A stretch of DNA of 64,000 nucleotides from Clostridium_AD frigoriphilum (GCF_036541405.1 NZ_JAZHFS010000004.1:1-64000), one strand, 5' to 3'. Counted from the first letter of the stretch, positions 33,744 through 42,565 are shown. Notes: generated by a model not told the origin, from the letters alone. Made by a program: numbers and translations.

Positions 33744-34433
33744 TTATTTTTGACCATAATAAGCATTTTCACCATGTTTTCTTAAAAAATGCTTGCCTAG
33801 AAGATTATTGTCTATAGATCCTAGTTCCTTATTTAATTGAATACTTCTATAAGCCATTTTTGCAACCTCTTCCATTACAACAGCATTATGAACCGAATCC
33901 ATTGCATCTTTTCCCCAAGCAAAAGGACCATGATTATTTACTAATACACCTGGTACAAATTCCGGATTAATTCCTTTAAATGTCTCCACAATTACCTTAC
34001 CAGTTTCATATTCATATCTTCCCTTAATTTCTTCTTGCGACATTTTTCTAGTACATGGAATACTTCCATAAAAATAATCTGCTTGCGTTGTTCCAAAACA
34101 AGGTATTGACATCCCGGCCTGTGCCCAGCTTGTTGCCCAACTTGAATGGGTATGCACTATACCTCCAATTCCTTTAAATTCTTTATAGAGTAATATGTGT
34201 GTATCAGTATCTGAGGAAGGATTTAATTTACCCTCAACTATTTTGCCATCTAGATCAATTACTACCATATCATCAATTTTCATTTTTTCGTAGGAAACTC
34301 CACTTGGTTTTATTACAATTAATCCTTTTTCTCTATCAATGGCACTTACATTTCCCCAAGTAAATGTTACTAATCCCTTTTTAGGGAGCTGTAAATTAGC
34401 TTCTAATACTTTTTCTTTAAGCTCTTTTAGCAT
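33744..34433 (-). CDS. ulaF: L-ribulose-5-phosphate 4-epimerase
   Basis: 229 residues of the class II aldolase/AraD family. Marks: GNVSAID, KPSGVSYE, SSDTDTHILLY, the zinc histidines in GIVHTHSSWATSWAQ, and NNHGPFAWGKD. It turns L-ribulose 5-phosphate into D-xylulose 5-phosphate, which enters the pentose phosphate pathway. The start overlaps the end of ulaE by 17 bases, indicating coupled expression. AraD and UlaF are near identical in activity; context (ulaE, ulaA-C, ulaG) favours the ascorbate assignment. Confidence 0.88.
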   Translation of the reverse strand: MLKELKEKVLEANLQLPKKGLVTFTWGNVSAIDREKGLIVIKPSGVSYEKMKIDDMVVIDLDGKIVEGKLNPSSDTDTHILLYKEFKGIGGIVHTHSSWATSWAQAGMSIPCFGTTQADYFYGSIPCTRKMSQEEIKGRYEYETGKVIVETFKGINPEFVPGVLVNNHGPFAWGKDAMDSVHNAVVMEEVAKMAYRSIQLNKELGSIDNNLLGKHFLRKHGENAYYGQK

Positions 34434-35295
34434 TTACCATCCCACCTTCGATCATTTTTTCTTTAACAAATATTCTTGCGTTATAAATATCACGCACAGC
34501 ATCTTCTTTGGTAGTAATCTTGCTATTATCAGCCCACATTTCTATTAGAAAGGGTCCTTGATAATTTAATTCTTTTAATTTTTTAAAAAGTGCAGCAAAT
34601 TTTACAATCCCCTCACCAAAAGGAACCTCTTTAAATACTCCTGGCTTTGTTTCTTTTACGTGAATTGCAACAGTATGCGGAAGTCCAAGTTCTAGTTCTG
34701 CCTCAACATCGCTACCCCAAGCACTCAAATTACCTAAATCTGGATATATCTTAAACCACGGGGAATTAAATTTAGTTATATATGGCATTGCTCTTAATAT
34801 AGTACTTATAAATTTGGTATCCATTATTTCAAGTGCAAGCATTACGCCTGCTTTACTTGCCATTGCTATAGATTTTTCCATTCCTTCTATAAAGAAAGCT
34901 TTTGTAATCTCATCCTCTTCCTCATAATATACATCATAGGCAGCTAATTGAATTGTCCGTATCCCTAGATCCGCGGATAGTTCGATTGCCTTTTTCATAA
35001 TATCCAAGGCTTTACTACGAGTATTTTCATCTTTACTTCCAAAGGGGAATCTTCTATGACCACTTAAGCACATACTTGGAATCATAACCCCAGTAGTACT
35101 AATAAGTTTCTTTAATTTTTCTCTTTCTTCCTTTGACCATTCAAGTCTGGCTAACCTTTCATCTGTTTCATCAATTGAAATTTCCAAATAGTCGAAGCCA
35201 GCTTCTTTTGCTGATGTTAACTTTTCTTCCCAGGAAAAACTAGAAGGCAAAGCTTTTTCATAAATACCAATAGGAACTCTATTTAAATCATACAT
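34417..35295 (-). CDS. ulaE: L-ribulose-5-phosphate 3-epimerase (L-xylulose-5-phosphate 3-epimerase)
   Basis: 292 residues with a TIM barrel of the xylose-isomerase-like superfamily. UlaE/SgaU marks: GIYEKALPSSFSWEEKL opening, EISIDETDERLARLEW, MCLSGHRRFPFGS and HVKETKPGVFKEVPFG. It interconverts L-xylulose 5-phosphate and L-ribulose 5-phosphate, the step before UlaF. First gene of the minus-strand ula operon, divergent from the SorC-type regulator. Ribosome site AAAGGGG. Confidence 0.9.
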   Translation of the reverse strand: MYDLNRVPIGIYEKALPSSFSWEEKLTSAKEAGFDYLEISIDETDERLARLEWSKEEREKLKKLISTTGVMIPSMCLSGHRRFPFGSKDENTRSKALDIMKKAIELSADLGIRTIQLAAYDVYYEEEDEITKAFFIEGMEKSIAMASKAGVMLALEIMDTKFISTILRAMPYITKFNSPWFKIYPDLGNLSAWGSDVEAELELGLPHTVAIHVKETKPGVFKEVPFGEGIVKFAALFKKLKELNYQGPFLIEMWADNSKITTKEDAVRDIYNARIFVKEKMIEGGMVNAKRA

Positions 35296-35330
35296 ATTCC
35301 TTCACACCCCTTTGACTAAACTTTTATTTA

Positions 35331-35359
35331 AATATATCATCTAGTTTTTTCTTAGTCAA
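35331..35359 (-). promoter_or_regulatory. Probable ulaE-ulaF promoter
   Basis: Minus strand TTGACT (35359-35354), 17-base spacer, TATATT (35336-35331). The operator-like TGCACATATGTTCA lies about 16 bases upstream of the -35 box, an activator-like position. Confidence 0.6.
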
Positions 35360-35374
35360 CACATTCTCATCTAT

Positions 35375-35388
35375 TGCACATATGTTCA
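35375..35388. promoter_or_regulatory. SorC-type operator candidate, site 1
   Basis: TGCACATATGTTCA, near-palindromic. The same word recurs before the PTS operon at 36604 and 36623, on the far side of the regulator gene, so it is a good candidate site for that regulator. A half-copy (ATATGTTCA) lies near 35463. Confidence 0.65.
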
Positions 35389-35421
35389 GTTTAATTCGTA
35401 AGCCTTACAATATATAGTTTA

Positions 35422-35450
35422 TTGCATTTTTTTCATTATAATATTATAAT
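35422..35450 (+). promoter_or_regulatory. Probable promoter of the SorC-family regulator gene
   Basis: TTGCAT (35422-35427), 17-base spacer, TATAAT (35445-35450) on the plus strand, leaving a leader of about 160 bases. The half-operator at 35463 falls next to the start of transcription. Confidence 0.5.
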
Positions 35451-35615
35451 TATATTATAAGTATATGTTCACTATAAATATCATTTGTTCAATACATTAT
35501 AGTATTACTTGCTCTAAAGTTTTTGTTTTTCTACTAAGCAACTGAATTATTACTAATTAACTGCCCTGAGCATGTAACTTTTATTTAAAATATTGATTAA
35601 AAAGGAGTTTTAATT

Positions 35616-36599
35616 ATGAATGACTTTGATAATATGAATGAAAATGAAAAAAATAGTCTTTTAGCTAGTGTAGCAAGTCTTTATTATGAACATGATATGA
35701 CTCAATCACAAATCGCTGAACGTTTGTTCACTTCACGTTCTAAAATTTCAAGATTATTAAAAGAGGCAAGGGATAAAAAAATAGTAGAAATAATTATAAA
35801 AGAACCTTGGGAAAGATTAATGGACATCGAGAATGAATTTATGAAGAGATTCAAACTAAAACATGTAAGAATTATTAATACAAAGGGATCTTCATATGAA
35901 TTAACTCTGATTAAACTTGGTGAAATTGCGGCTTACTATATTGATGCTAAAATAAATAAGAACACTATACTTGGTATATCTTGGGGAAACACCATATACA
36001 ATACTGTTCAAAGTCTTAAGTCTAACAAAAACATTCCCCTCACAGTAGTACAAATAATGGGAGCTGCTTTAAAAGATAATCCAGAAATAGATGGAATAGA
36101 TCTAGTAAAACAATTCGCGAAGATTTACGGAGGAAAGTATCATTACTTATTAGCTCCCCTTTTTGTGGAGGATAAAGATATGAAAGATAAACTTATACGT
36201 GACCCTTATATATCAGATACTTTGTCTCTTGCTAAGAGAGCCACAGTTATACTAACAAGCGTAGGATCTATAGATTCAACTATTTCAAATACAGCCTGGA
36301 GCAAATATATAGACAGCTATACTCAATATTCACTTCAATCAAGTGGAGCTGTTGGACACATTGGCGGGCGTTACTATGATATAAATGGTAACCAAATTGA
36401 GTCTGAGTTAAACAACACTATTATAGGAATTGATTTAATAGATTTTTATAACGCACCAGATGTCATTTGCGTTGCAGGATCAAAAGAAAAATCAAAAGCT
36501 ATTTTAGGTGCAATAAGAGGTAAATATATAAAAACATTAATAATAGATGATACCGCAGCGTTAAAAATTTTGGAATTGGATGATGAAGTTCAATTGTAG
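35616..36599 (+). CDS. SorC-family sugar-binding transcriptional regulator
   Basis: 327 residues. N-terminal helix-turn-helix with MTQSQIAERLFTSRSKISRL (about 28-47) and a C-terminal SorC/DeoR-like sugar-phosphate domain (GISWGNTIYNTVQ, GAVGHIGGRYYD). Located between the two arms of the ula locus and flanked by repeats of TGCACATATGT, it is very likely the ula regulator. E. coli uses an unrelated-subfamily DeoR protein (UlaR) for this job, so the regulator type differs. Effector probably a pathway sugar phosphate. AAAGGAG ribosome site. Confidence 0.85.
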   Translation: MNDFDNMNENEKNSLLASVASLYYEHDMTQSQIAERLFTSRSKISRLLKEARDKKIVEIIIKEPWERLMDIENEFMKRFKLKHVRIINTKGSSYELTLIKLGEIAAYYIDAKINKNTILGISWGNTIYNTVQSLKSNKNIPLTVVQIMGAALKDNPEIDGIDLVKQFAKIYGGKYHYLLAPLFVEDKDMKDKLIRDPYISDTLSLAKRATVILTSVGSIDSTISNTAWSKYIDSYTQYSLQSSGAVGHIGGRYYDINGNQIESELNNTIIGIDLIDFYNAPDVICVAGSKEKSKAILGAIRGKYIKTLIIDDTAALKILELDDEVQL

Positions 36600-36603
36600 T
36601 TTT

Positions 36604-36617
36604 TGCACATATGTGCA
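36604..36617. promoter_or_regulatory. SorC-type operator candidate, site 2
   Basis: Perfect 14-bp palindrome TGCACATATGTGCA, five bases after the regulator stop and just upstream of the PTS operon. Confidence 0.7.
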
Positions 36618-36622
36618 ATCGT

Positions 36623-36661
36623 TACACATATGTTGACATTGTATAATAATATCGCTATCAT
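36623..36661 (+). promoter_or_regulatory. ulaCABG promoter with operator site 3
   Basis: TACACATATGTTGA (36623-36636) overlaps a TTGACA -35 box (36633-36638), followed after 17 bases by TATCAT (36656-36661). The operator centres on sites 2 and 3 are 19 bases apart. Confidence 0.55.
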
Positions 36662-36710
36662 AAAAGTATACAGAATATTAAAACTTAAATTTATAAAGGA
36701 AGTGATTAAA

Positions 36711-37178
36711 ATTAATAATAATATTATTCTTAATGAAAACATCATTCTTTCAGAAAACATTAATTTAAATGCTACAGCTAAAGATTGGGTAGAAGCTATG
36801 AGACTTTCAGGTCAACTACTCGTTAACTCAAATTACATTACTGAAGGATATATTGAATTAACAATTAAAACTGTTGAAGAATATGGTCCATACATTGTAA
36901 TAATACCAGGACTTGCATTATCTCATTCGAGGCCAGATGTAACCGTTTTAAAAACCGGCATCAGTTTGCTTTCCTTATCAAAGCCAGTGCATTTTAATTG
37001 CGAAAATGATCCTGTAGACATCGTTATAACACTTGCTGCTGTAAATGATACTGATCATCTTGCTTTACTTTCAAAGTTAAGCGATTATCTCTCTGAAGAA
37101 GAAAATATGGACTTTATACGTAATTGTACAGACCCAGAAGCATTGGCAAGAGAATTAAACAAATCTCATGTAGAATAG
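36711..37178 (+). CDS. ulaC: Ascorbate-type PTS EIIA component
   Basis: 155 residues if begun at ATT 36711. The frame is open from 36603, but the only good ribosome site (AAAGGAAGTGAT) is at 36696-36707 and no ATG or TTG lies at proper distance; ATT is correctly spaced, whereas GTG 36702 is too close. Family alignment by memory also puts the natural start here (NLNATAKDWVEAMRLS). It belongs to the mannitol/fructose EIIA class, with the phosphorylated histidine in GLALSHSRPD. It passes phosphate from HPr to the EIIB encoded two genes on. First gene of the PTS operon. Confidence 0.85.
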   Translation: MNNNIILNENIILSENINLNATAKDWVEAMRLSGQLLVNSNYITEGYIELTIKTVEEYGPYIVIIPGLALSHSRPDVTVLKTGISLLSLSKPVHFNCENDPVDIVITLAAVNDTDHLALLSKLSDYLSEEENMDFIRNCTDPEALARELNKSHVE

Positions 37179-37201
37179 TATTTAATTAGGGGGTCAAATT
37201 A

Positions 37202-38668
37202 GTGGATATTAATAGTATTGCGAATAGTGGATTCTTTAAAGTGTTTTCAGACAATATTCTTACAAAACCAGAATATTTCATTAGTTTAATTGTATTAATC
37301 TGTTATTTATTTCTAAGAAGACCAATACACGAAACTTTTGCAGGCACAATGAAATGTATCATTGGCATAATGATTTGGAATATAGGTGCAGGTGGTCTTG
37401 TTACTACATTTAGACCTATTCTTGCAGGTTTAAATGATCGTTTTCACATGAATGCTGCAGTTATTGATCCATATTTTGGACTAGCTGCTGCAAATAAAAG
37501 CTTAGGCTCATTAGCCTCAATGGTTATGATTGCACTTATGTTCGCATTCTTATGGAACTTACTATTAGTTGCTTTTGGTAAAATAACAAAAATAAGGACG
37601 CTTTTCCTTACAGGTCATATCATGCTTCAACAAGCAACAACAGCAACTTTTATTGTATTCTTTGCATTACCTGACTATGCTAATGCAACTGGAGCTATTA
37701 TAGTAGGTTTACTCGTTGGTACATATCAAGCTGTATTTTCAAACTTAACAGTTGAAGCATGTAACAACCTTACAGACAATGCTGGTTTTGCTATTGGTCA
37801 TCAGCAAATGGGCGCAGTTTGGCTAACAGATAAAATTGCGGGCAAACTAGGTAATAAAGATAAAAATCTAGATAACATAAAATTACCTAAGTTTCTTTCA
37901 ATATTTAATGATAACGTTGTGACCGCTGGTACTTTAATGTTAGTTTTCTTTGGTATCATTATGTTGATTCTTGGTGAACCGTACATGAGAGGACTAGAAA
38001 ACCCAATCGGCAAAGTTGCTTCTGGTAACTTTCCAGCAACATTATCCTTCGCAGCTTATATTATAAATCGTTCTTTAACATTTTCAGTTTACCTATTTAT
38101 ACTTATGAGTGGTGTTAGAATGTTTGTTGCAGAACTTACAACAGCTTTTCAAGGTATATCTGATAAATTCATACCAGGATTAACTCCTGCTGTTGACTGT
38201 GCCGCTACTTACGGATTTGGTGCAAAAAACGCTGTTGTATATGGTTTTGTTTTTGGAGCACTTGGTCAGTTCATAGCAATCGCAGGGTTACTCATATTTC
38301 ATTCCCCTGTTATGATTATCACAGGTTTCGTACCAGTATTCTTTGATAATGCAACTTTAGCAGTATTCGCTAATAAACGTGGTGGTGTCCGTGCTGCTAC
38401 AATAATACCAGTTTGTTGTGGTATGCTTCAGGTACTAGGTGGTGCTTTTGCAATATGGTTCTTTGGTGCTGGAGTACAAAGCCCGCTTACCGGTGGATGG
38501 CATGGTAACATTGATTGGGCTACCATTTGGCCTGCATTCGGTGTTTTTGCAAATACATTTAAAATATTTGGCGTATTTGCTCTAATTATAGCAATGCTCG
38601 TTATTCCTCAAATGCAATATCGTAAAAATAAATCAAACTATTTTACACATGTAGACACTGATTGTTAA
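37202..38668 (+). CDS. ulaA: Ascorbate PTS permease EIIC
   Basis: 488 residues with about eleven to twelve membrane helices and the UlaA/SgaT pattern: RRPIHETFAGTMKCIIG near residue 38, AVIDPYFGLAA, GHQQMGAVWLTDKIAGKLG and GFVPVFFDNATLAVFANKRGG. It begins with GTG after AGGGGG. It carries L-ascorbate across the membrane while EIIB phosphorylates it to L-ascorbate 6-phosphate. Cotranscribed with the genes for EIIA, EIIB and the lactonase. Arginine codons are mixed CGT and AGA. Confidence 0.92.
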   Translation: MDINSIANSGFFKVFSDNILTKPEYFISLIVLICYLFLRRPIHETFAGTMKCIIGIMIWNIGAGGLVTTFRPILAGLNDRFHMNAAVIDPYFGLAAANKSLGSLASMVMIALMFAFLWNLLLVAFGKITKIRTLFLTGHIMLQQATTATFIVFFALPDYANATGAIIVGLLVGTYQAVFSNLTVEACNNLTDNAGFAIGHQQMGAVWLTDKIAGKLGNKDKNLDNIKLPKFLSIFNDNVVTAGTLMLVFFGIIMLILGEPYMRGLENPIGKVASGNFPATLSFAAYIINRSLTFSVYLFILMSGVRMFVAELTTAFQGISDKFIPGLTPAVDCAATYGFGAKNAVVYGFVFGALGQFIAIAGLLIFHSPVMIITGFVPVFFDNATLAVFANKRGGVRAATIIPVCCGMLQVLGGAFAIWFFGAGVQSPLTGGWHGNIDWATIWPAFGVFANTFKIFGVFALIIAMLVIPQMQYRKNKSNYFTHVDTDC

Positions 38669-38695
38669 ACTCATATTAAAAAAGGAGAGATTAAA

Positions 38696-38989
38696 ATGAA
38701 AGTATTAGCCGCTTGTGGAAATGGAATGGGATCAAGCCAAATGATTAAAATGAAGATTATTAAGGTTTTCAAAAAACTAAAAATTGACGTAGATGTTGAC
38801 CACCTTAGTGTTGGTGAGGCAAAATCCGTTATATCTTCTTTTGACATGGTTTTTGTCTCTGAGTCCTTAGTATCAAATTTTACAAATGCCCGTTCTAAAA
38901 CTAAAATTATAGGACTTAGAAATCTTTTGTCAGAAGTAGAAATAGAAAGTAAAATCAGAGAAGCTTTAAATCTAGACGAAGTAAAATAA
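38696..38989 (+). CDS. ulaB: Ascorbate PTS EIIB component
   Basis: 97 residues of the lactose/galactitol/ascorbate EIIB class. The phosphorylated cysteine is C7 in LAACGNGMGSS. It receives phosphate from the EIIA and gives it to ascorbate during transport by the EIIC. Ribosome site AAGGAGAG; 27 bases after ulaA. Confidence 0.93.
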   Translation: MKVLAACGNGMGSSQMIKMKIIKVFKKLKIDVDVDHLSVGEAKSVISSFDMVFVSESLVSNFTNARSKTKIIGLRNLLSEVEIESKIREALNLDEVK

Positions 38990-39015
38990 TAATTATAAAA
39001 GGAATGGTGAATAAT

Positions 39016-40080
39016 ATGAGTAAAATAGATGATATAACAAGAGAATCCTGGATACTGAGCACTTTCCCCCAATGGGGAACTTGGCTTAATGAAGAAATCG
39101 AAGGAGAAATAGTTAAGCCTGGTAGCTTTGCAATGTGGTGGCTTGGTTGTACAGGCCTTTGGGTAAAATCAGAAGGTAATGCAAATCTTTGTATTGATTT
39201 ATGGTGCGGCACAGGTAAAAAAACTATGAAAAATCCTTTAATAAAACCAGAACATCAGATGGCAAGAATGTCTGGCTGTAAAAAATTACAACCAAACCTT
39301 AGAGTAGCTCCTTTTGTTTTAGATCCATTTGCTATTAAACAAATTGACGCTGTAATATCAACACATGATCATAATGATCATATTGATATAAATGTAGCAA
39401 CCGCAGTTATGAAAAATTGCGAACCATCTGTACCTTTTATAGGACCTCAAACTTGTGTTGACCTCTGGATTAGCTGGGGCGTACCTGCAAATCGTTGTAT
39501 TGTAGTAAAACCTGGAGATGTTGTTAAGATTAAGGATACAGAGCTTATTGCTCTTGAATCATTTGACCGTACTGCATTAATTACAGTTCCAAAAGATGTT
39601 ACTCTAGCAGGTAAAATGCCTGGCAACATAGATGAGCGTGCAGTAAATTATATTATTAAAACGCCAGGTGGAACTATATATCACAGTGGTGATTCACATT
39701 ACTCTAACTATTATGCTAAACACGGAAACGATTATCAAATAGATGTAGCACTAGGTTCTTTCGGAGAAAATCCTAGAGGCATAACCGACAAAATGACTGC
39801 ATCAGATATACTTAGAATGGGTGAAGCTTTAAATACTAAAGTTGTAATTCCATTCCATCATGATATATGGTCAAACTTCCAAGCAGACACCGAGGAAATT
39901 AATGTACTATTTGAAATGAAAAAAGACAGATTACAATATAAATTTCTTCCATACATCTGGCAAGTAGGAGGAAAATTCATTTATCCTGCAGATAAAGATA
40001 AACGTGAATACCATTATCCTCGCGGTTTTGATGACTGTTTTGATGGAGACATAGATTTACCATTTAAATGTTTCCTTTAA
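39016..40080 (+). CDS. ulaG: L-ascorbate-6-phosphate lactonase
   Basis: 354 residues from ATG 39016, or 358 from 39004, which abuts the ribosome site. Metallo-beta-lactamase fold with the STHDHNDHIDI metal motif, YHSGDSHYSNYY and PFHHDIWSNF. It hydrolyses L-ascorbate 6-phosphate to 3-keto-L-gulonate 6-phosphate in the cytosol. Last gene of the ulaCABG operon and followed by a strong terminator. The next expected enzyme, UlaD, is not found in the window. Confidence 0.92.
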   Translation: MSKIDDITRESWILSTFPQWGTWLNEEIEGEIVKPGSFAMWWLGCTGLWVKSEGNANLCIDLWCGTGKKTMKNPLIKPEHQMARMSGCKKLQPNLRVAPFVLDPFAIKQIDAVISTHDHNDHIDINVATAVMKNCEPSVPFIGPQTCVDLWISWGVPANRCIVVKPGDVVKIKDTELIALESFDRTALITVPKDVTLAGKMPGNIDERAVNYIIKTPGGTIYHSGDSHYSNYYAKHGNDYQIDVALGSFGENPRGITDKMTASDILRMGEALNTKVVIPFHHDIWSNFQADTEEINVLFEMKKDRLQYKFLPYIWQVGGKFIYPADKDKREYHYPRGFDDCFDGDIDLPFKCFL

Positions 40081-40106
40081 AATAAGAAATTACATCTCAA
40101 TGGAAT

Positions 40107-40153
40107 AAAAATAAATCTGACATCATTATTCATATGGTGTCAGATTTATTTTT
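40107..40153 (+). terminator. Terminator of the ulaCABG operon
   Basis: 19-base arms (40107-40125 and 40135-40153) pair with one G-U; flanked by A and T tracts. Thirty bases after the ulaG stop. Confidence 0.85.
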
Positions 40154-40364
40154 AATTAAAACTACAAACTATATTAACAATAACAATTTCGAATTATCTC
40201 TCTTAATAAAACTTATCATTTTTTTCTAGTTGTGCTTATAAAATGTATTATATATTTATCATTCATATAAAACCTCAACTTTATACTTATGTATATAACT
40301 TAATAATTATGTATATTATAATCTTATGTTAAAGTATTATTTTTATAGAGGAGAGTTTAATTTT

Positions 40365-41117
40365 ATGACAACGAGAAAATTTTAAGGTTGGAGATTCTGT
40401 AGTAGTTACAGGATATGATTTAGGCATGAACATCCCTGGTGGTTACGGCCAGTATATCAGAGTTCCTGCTGACTGGGTAGTTAAGTTACCTGAAAATCTT
40501 TCGCTGATAGAAATTATGATATATGGAACTGCAGGTTTCACAGCTGCTTTATCTGTATATAAACTAATAGCATCAGGTATTACTCCATCTGATGGAGATA
40601 TATTAGTAACTGGTGCAACTGGCGGAGTAGGAATCAGTGCAGTAAGCATCCTCGCTAAACTTGGATACAGCGTTATTGCCACTACAGGCAAACCTGATGC
40701 AAAAGATATGTTATTAGGAATAGGAGCAAAAGATATAATTTTTAGAGGAGAAATAGATGATAAGTCAAGAATAACTCTTTTAAAAGGAAGGTGGGCTGGA
40801 GTAATAGATACCGTTGGTGGAACTATTCTAGCATCAGCACTTAAATCCACTAGATATGGTGGAAGTGTTGCTTCTCCGGGGCTTTTAACTACAGTATACC
40901 CATTTATACTTAGAGGTATATCTCTCTTTGGGGTAGATTTTGTTCAATGTCCTATGGACTTAAGATTAAAGCATGGAATTTGCTTTCAAATGAATGGAAA
41001 CCCAATAATTTAACTTTAAACGTTCAGAAAGAAAGCCTAACTAATTTAGATTCAAAAATTCAAATGATTCTTAAAGGAAAACTAGTAGGTAGAACTATAG
41101 TAAATCTTGATTTATAA
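40365..41117 (+). pseudogene. Broken YhdH/AcuI-type oxidoreductase (acrylyl-CoA reductase family)
   Basis: A GAGGAGAG ribosome site and ATG remain, but after a few codons the frame jumps into the middle of a zinc-free alcohol dehydrogenase-family protein: NFKVGDSVVVTGYDLG, GGYGQYIRVPADWVV, IYGTAGFTAALS and VTGATGGVGISA are YhdH/AcuI marks. Roughly the first 75 residues are deleted and the join is out of frame. A second lesion, loss of one A near 40970, shifts the frame so that the C-terminus (WNLLSNEW to GKLVGRTIVNL) is read in another phase up to TAA 41117. AcuI reduces acrylyl-CoA to propionyl-CoA with NADPH. It cannot be functional as sequenced. Confidence 0.85.
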
Positions 41118-41180
41118 GAATGCGAAAGGGCTCTCAAAAGAAATTACTATTCAGTTCTTAATTAAAATTAAACAATTGTA

Positions 41181-41226
41181 AACTCTAGGCTGTGGTCATA
41201 TAATTTACAAACCACAACCTAAAGTT
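41181..41226 (+). terminator. Hairpin after the broken oxidoreductase gene
   Basis: 16-base arms (41181-41196, 41211-41226) with 14 matching positions and G-U pairs at the other two; 14-base loop. Confidence 0.6.
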
Positions 41227-41395
41227 AAAATGTACATAGATATTGTCCCAATAATTTATAGGAAGAACTTTTGCTTTAGAAAAATACAATCGTTTACTAT
41301 CTTATATGAAAACAGTATAATTATACTTATTATACTATAAGACAAAATAAACTCATAATTATGTATATGTAAACAGTTAAGAAAGGGTGAATGTT

Positions 41396-42460
41396 ATGAA
41401 TAAGATAATTAATGTTGGATTAGTCGGTTATGGTATGGCAGGTAAAGTATTTCATGCGCCTATTATTACTACTACAAGTGGGCTAAATCTATATAAGGTT
41501 TATACAACTAATGAAGTTGCTATAAAATCCTTAAAAGAGAGTTATTCAAATGTTTTAATATCATCAAATATTAATGAATTACTTAATGATCCTAATATTG
41601 AACTTGTAGTCATTGCAGTACCAAATTCACTTCATTATGAATTAGCAAAAAAAGCTTTAGAAAACAATAAGCATGTAGTAGTTGAAAAACCATTTACAGT
41701 AACAACCGATGAAGCTGATAAATTAATAGACCTTGCAAAACAAAATGGCAAAATATTAACCGTTCATCAAAATAGAAGATGGGACAGTGATTTTAAAACT
41801 GTAGAAAAGATTGTTAAAAGTAATCTACTTGGAGATGTAGTTGAATATGAAGCACATTATGATAGGTTTAGGGACTACTTTGAAGAAAATACTTGGAAAG
41901 AAAAGAAATTACCTGGTACAGGCATTTTATATAATTTAGGTTCTCATCTAATAGATCAAGCACTATTTTTATTTGGACTACCCACTGAAGTATTTGGTGA
42001 CTTAAGAATTCAAAGACATGATGGAATAATTATTGATAACTTTGAAATCATATTAAACTACCAAAACTTGAAGGTTACATTAAAAGCTGGAACACTTGTT
42101 AAAGAAATTAGTGCTCATTTTACTCTCCTTGGGACTAAAGGTTCCTTTATTAAATATGGAATGGATGTACAAGAAGAAAGTTTAAAGGAGGGATTATCAC
42201 CAAATGATTTGGATAATTGGGGTAAAGAACCTGAAAGCATGAATGGAAAAATAAACACAATTATCGACGGACTACATATTACTGGCAAGATTGAAAGTGA
42301 AGTCGGAGATTATGGCGCATTTTACACGAATGTTTATAACTCTATTTTAGGTAAAGATACACTAAAAGTAACTGCTTCTGAGGCGAGAGATACAATTAAG
42401 ATAATAGAACTTGCCAAAAAAAGCAGCTTAAAAAAGCAATGGGTAACCTATGAAGGCTAA
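41396..42460 (+). CDS. Gfo/Idh/MocA oxidoreductase, IolW-like scyllo-inositol dehydrogenase
   Basis: 354 residues from ATG 41396 (GAAAGGG upstream); a GTG at 41387 is less likely. Rossmann motif GLVGYGMAGKVFHAPI, VEKPFTVT lysine motif, then HQNRRWDSDF, YNLGSHLIDQALFLFG and SFIKYGMDVQEESLKEG. These segments closely follow my recollection of B. subtilis IolW, the NADP-dependent scyllo-inositol 2-dehydrogenase. That enzyme links scyllo-inositol and scyllo-inosose, the product of IolG and substrate of IolE. Position 14 kb from the iol locus makes a supporting role plausible. All sampled arginines use AGA/AGG. Substrate is inferred; other members act on different polyols. Confidence 0.75.
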   Translation: MNKIINVGLVGYGMAGKVFHAPIITTTSGLNLYKVYTTNEVAIKSLKESYSNVLISSNINELLNDPNIELVVIAVPNSLHYELAKKALENNKHVVVEKPFTVTTDEADKLIDLAKQNGKILTVHQNRRWDSDFKTVEKIVKSNLLGDVVEYEAHYDRFRDYFEENTWKEKKLPGTGILYNLGSHLIDQALFLFGLPTEVFGDLRIQRHDGIIIDNFEIILNYQNLKVTLKAGTLVKEISAHFTLLGTKGSFIKYGMDVQEESLKEGLSPNDLDNWGKEPESMNGKINTIIDGLHITGKIESEVGDYGAFYTNVYNSILGKDTLKVTASEARDTIKIIELAKKSSLKKQWVTYEG

Positions 42461-42528
42461 ATAATAACAGAGTAATTTATGATTGAATTTTTTATAATGA
42501 ATTGAAAAAAATTTAATCAATAAAAAGA

Positions 42529-42560
42529 TAGAGCTAGCAGATTATTATCTGCAAGCTCTA
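42529..42560. terminator. Hairpin between convergent genes
   Basis: 14-base arms 42529-42542 and 42547-42560 with one mismatch and a 4-base loop; serves the IolW-like gene and the MFS gene that converge on it. Confidence 0.75.
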
Positions 42561-42565
42561 TTTAT

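Noticed and set aside
40366..40850. Functional oxidoreductase starting at an internal ATG
   Set aside because: The catalytic N-terminal domain is mostly missing and a frameshift separates the C-terminus; a start at about 40426 has no ribosome site.
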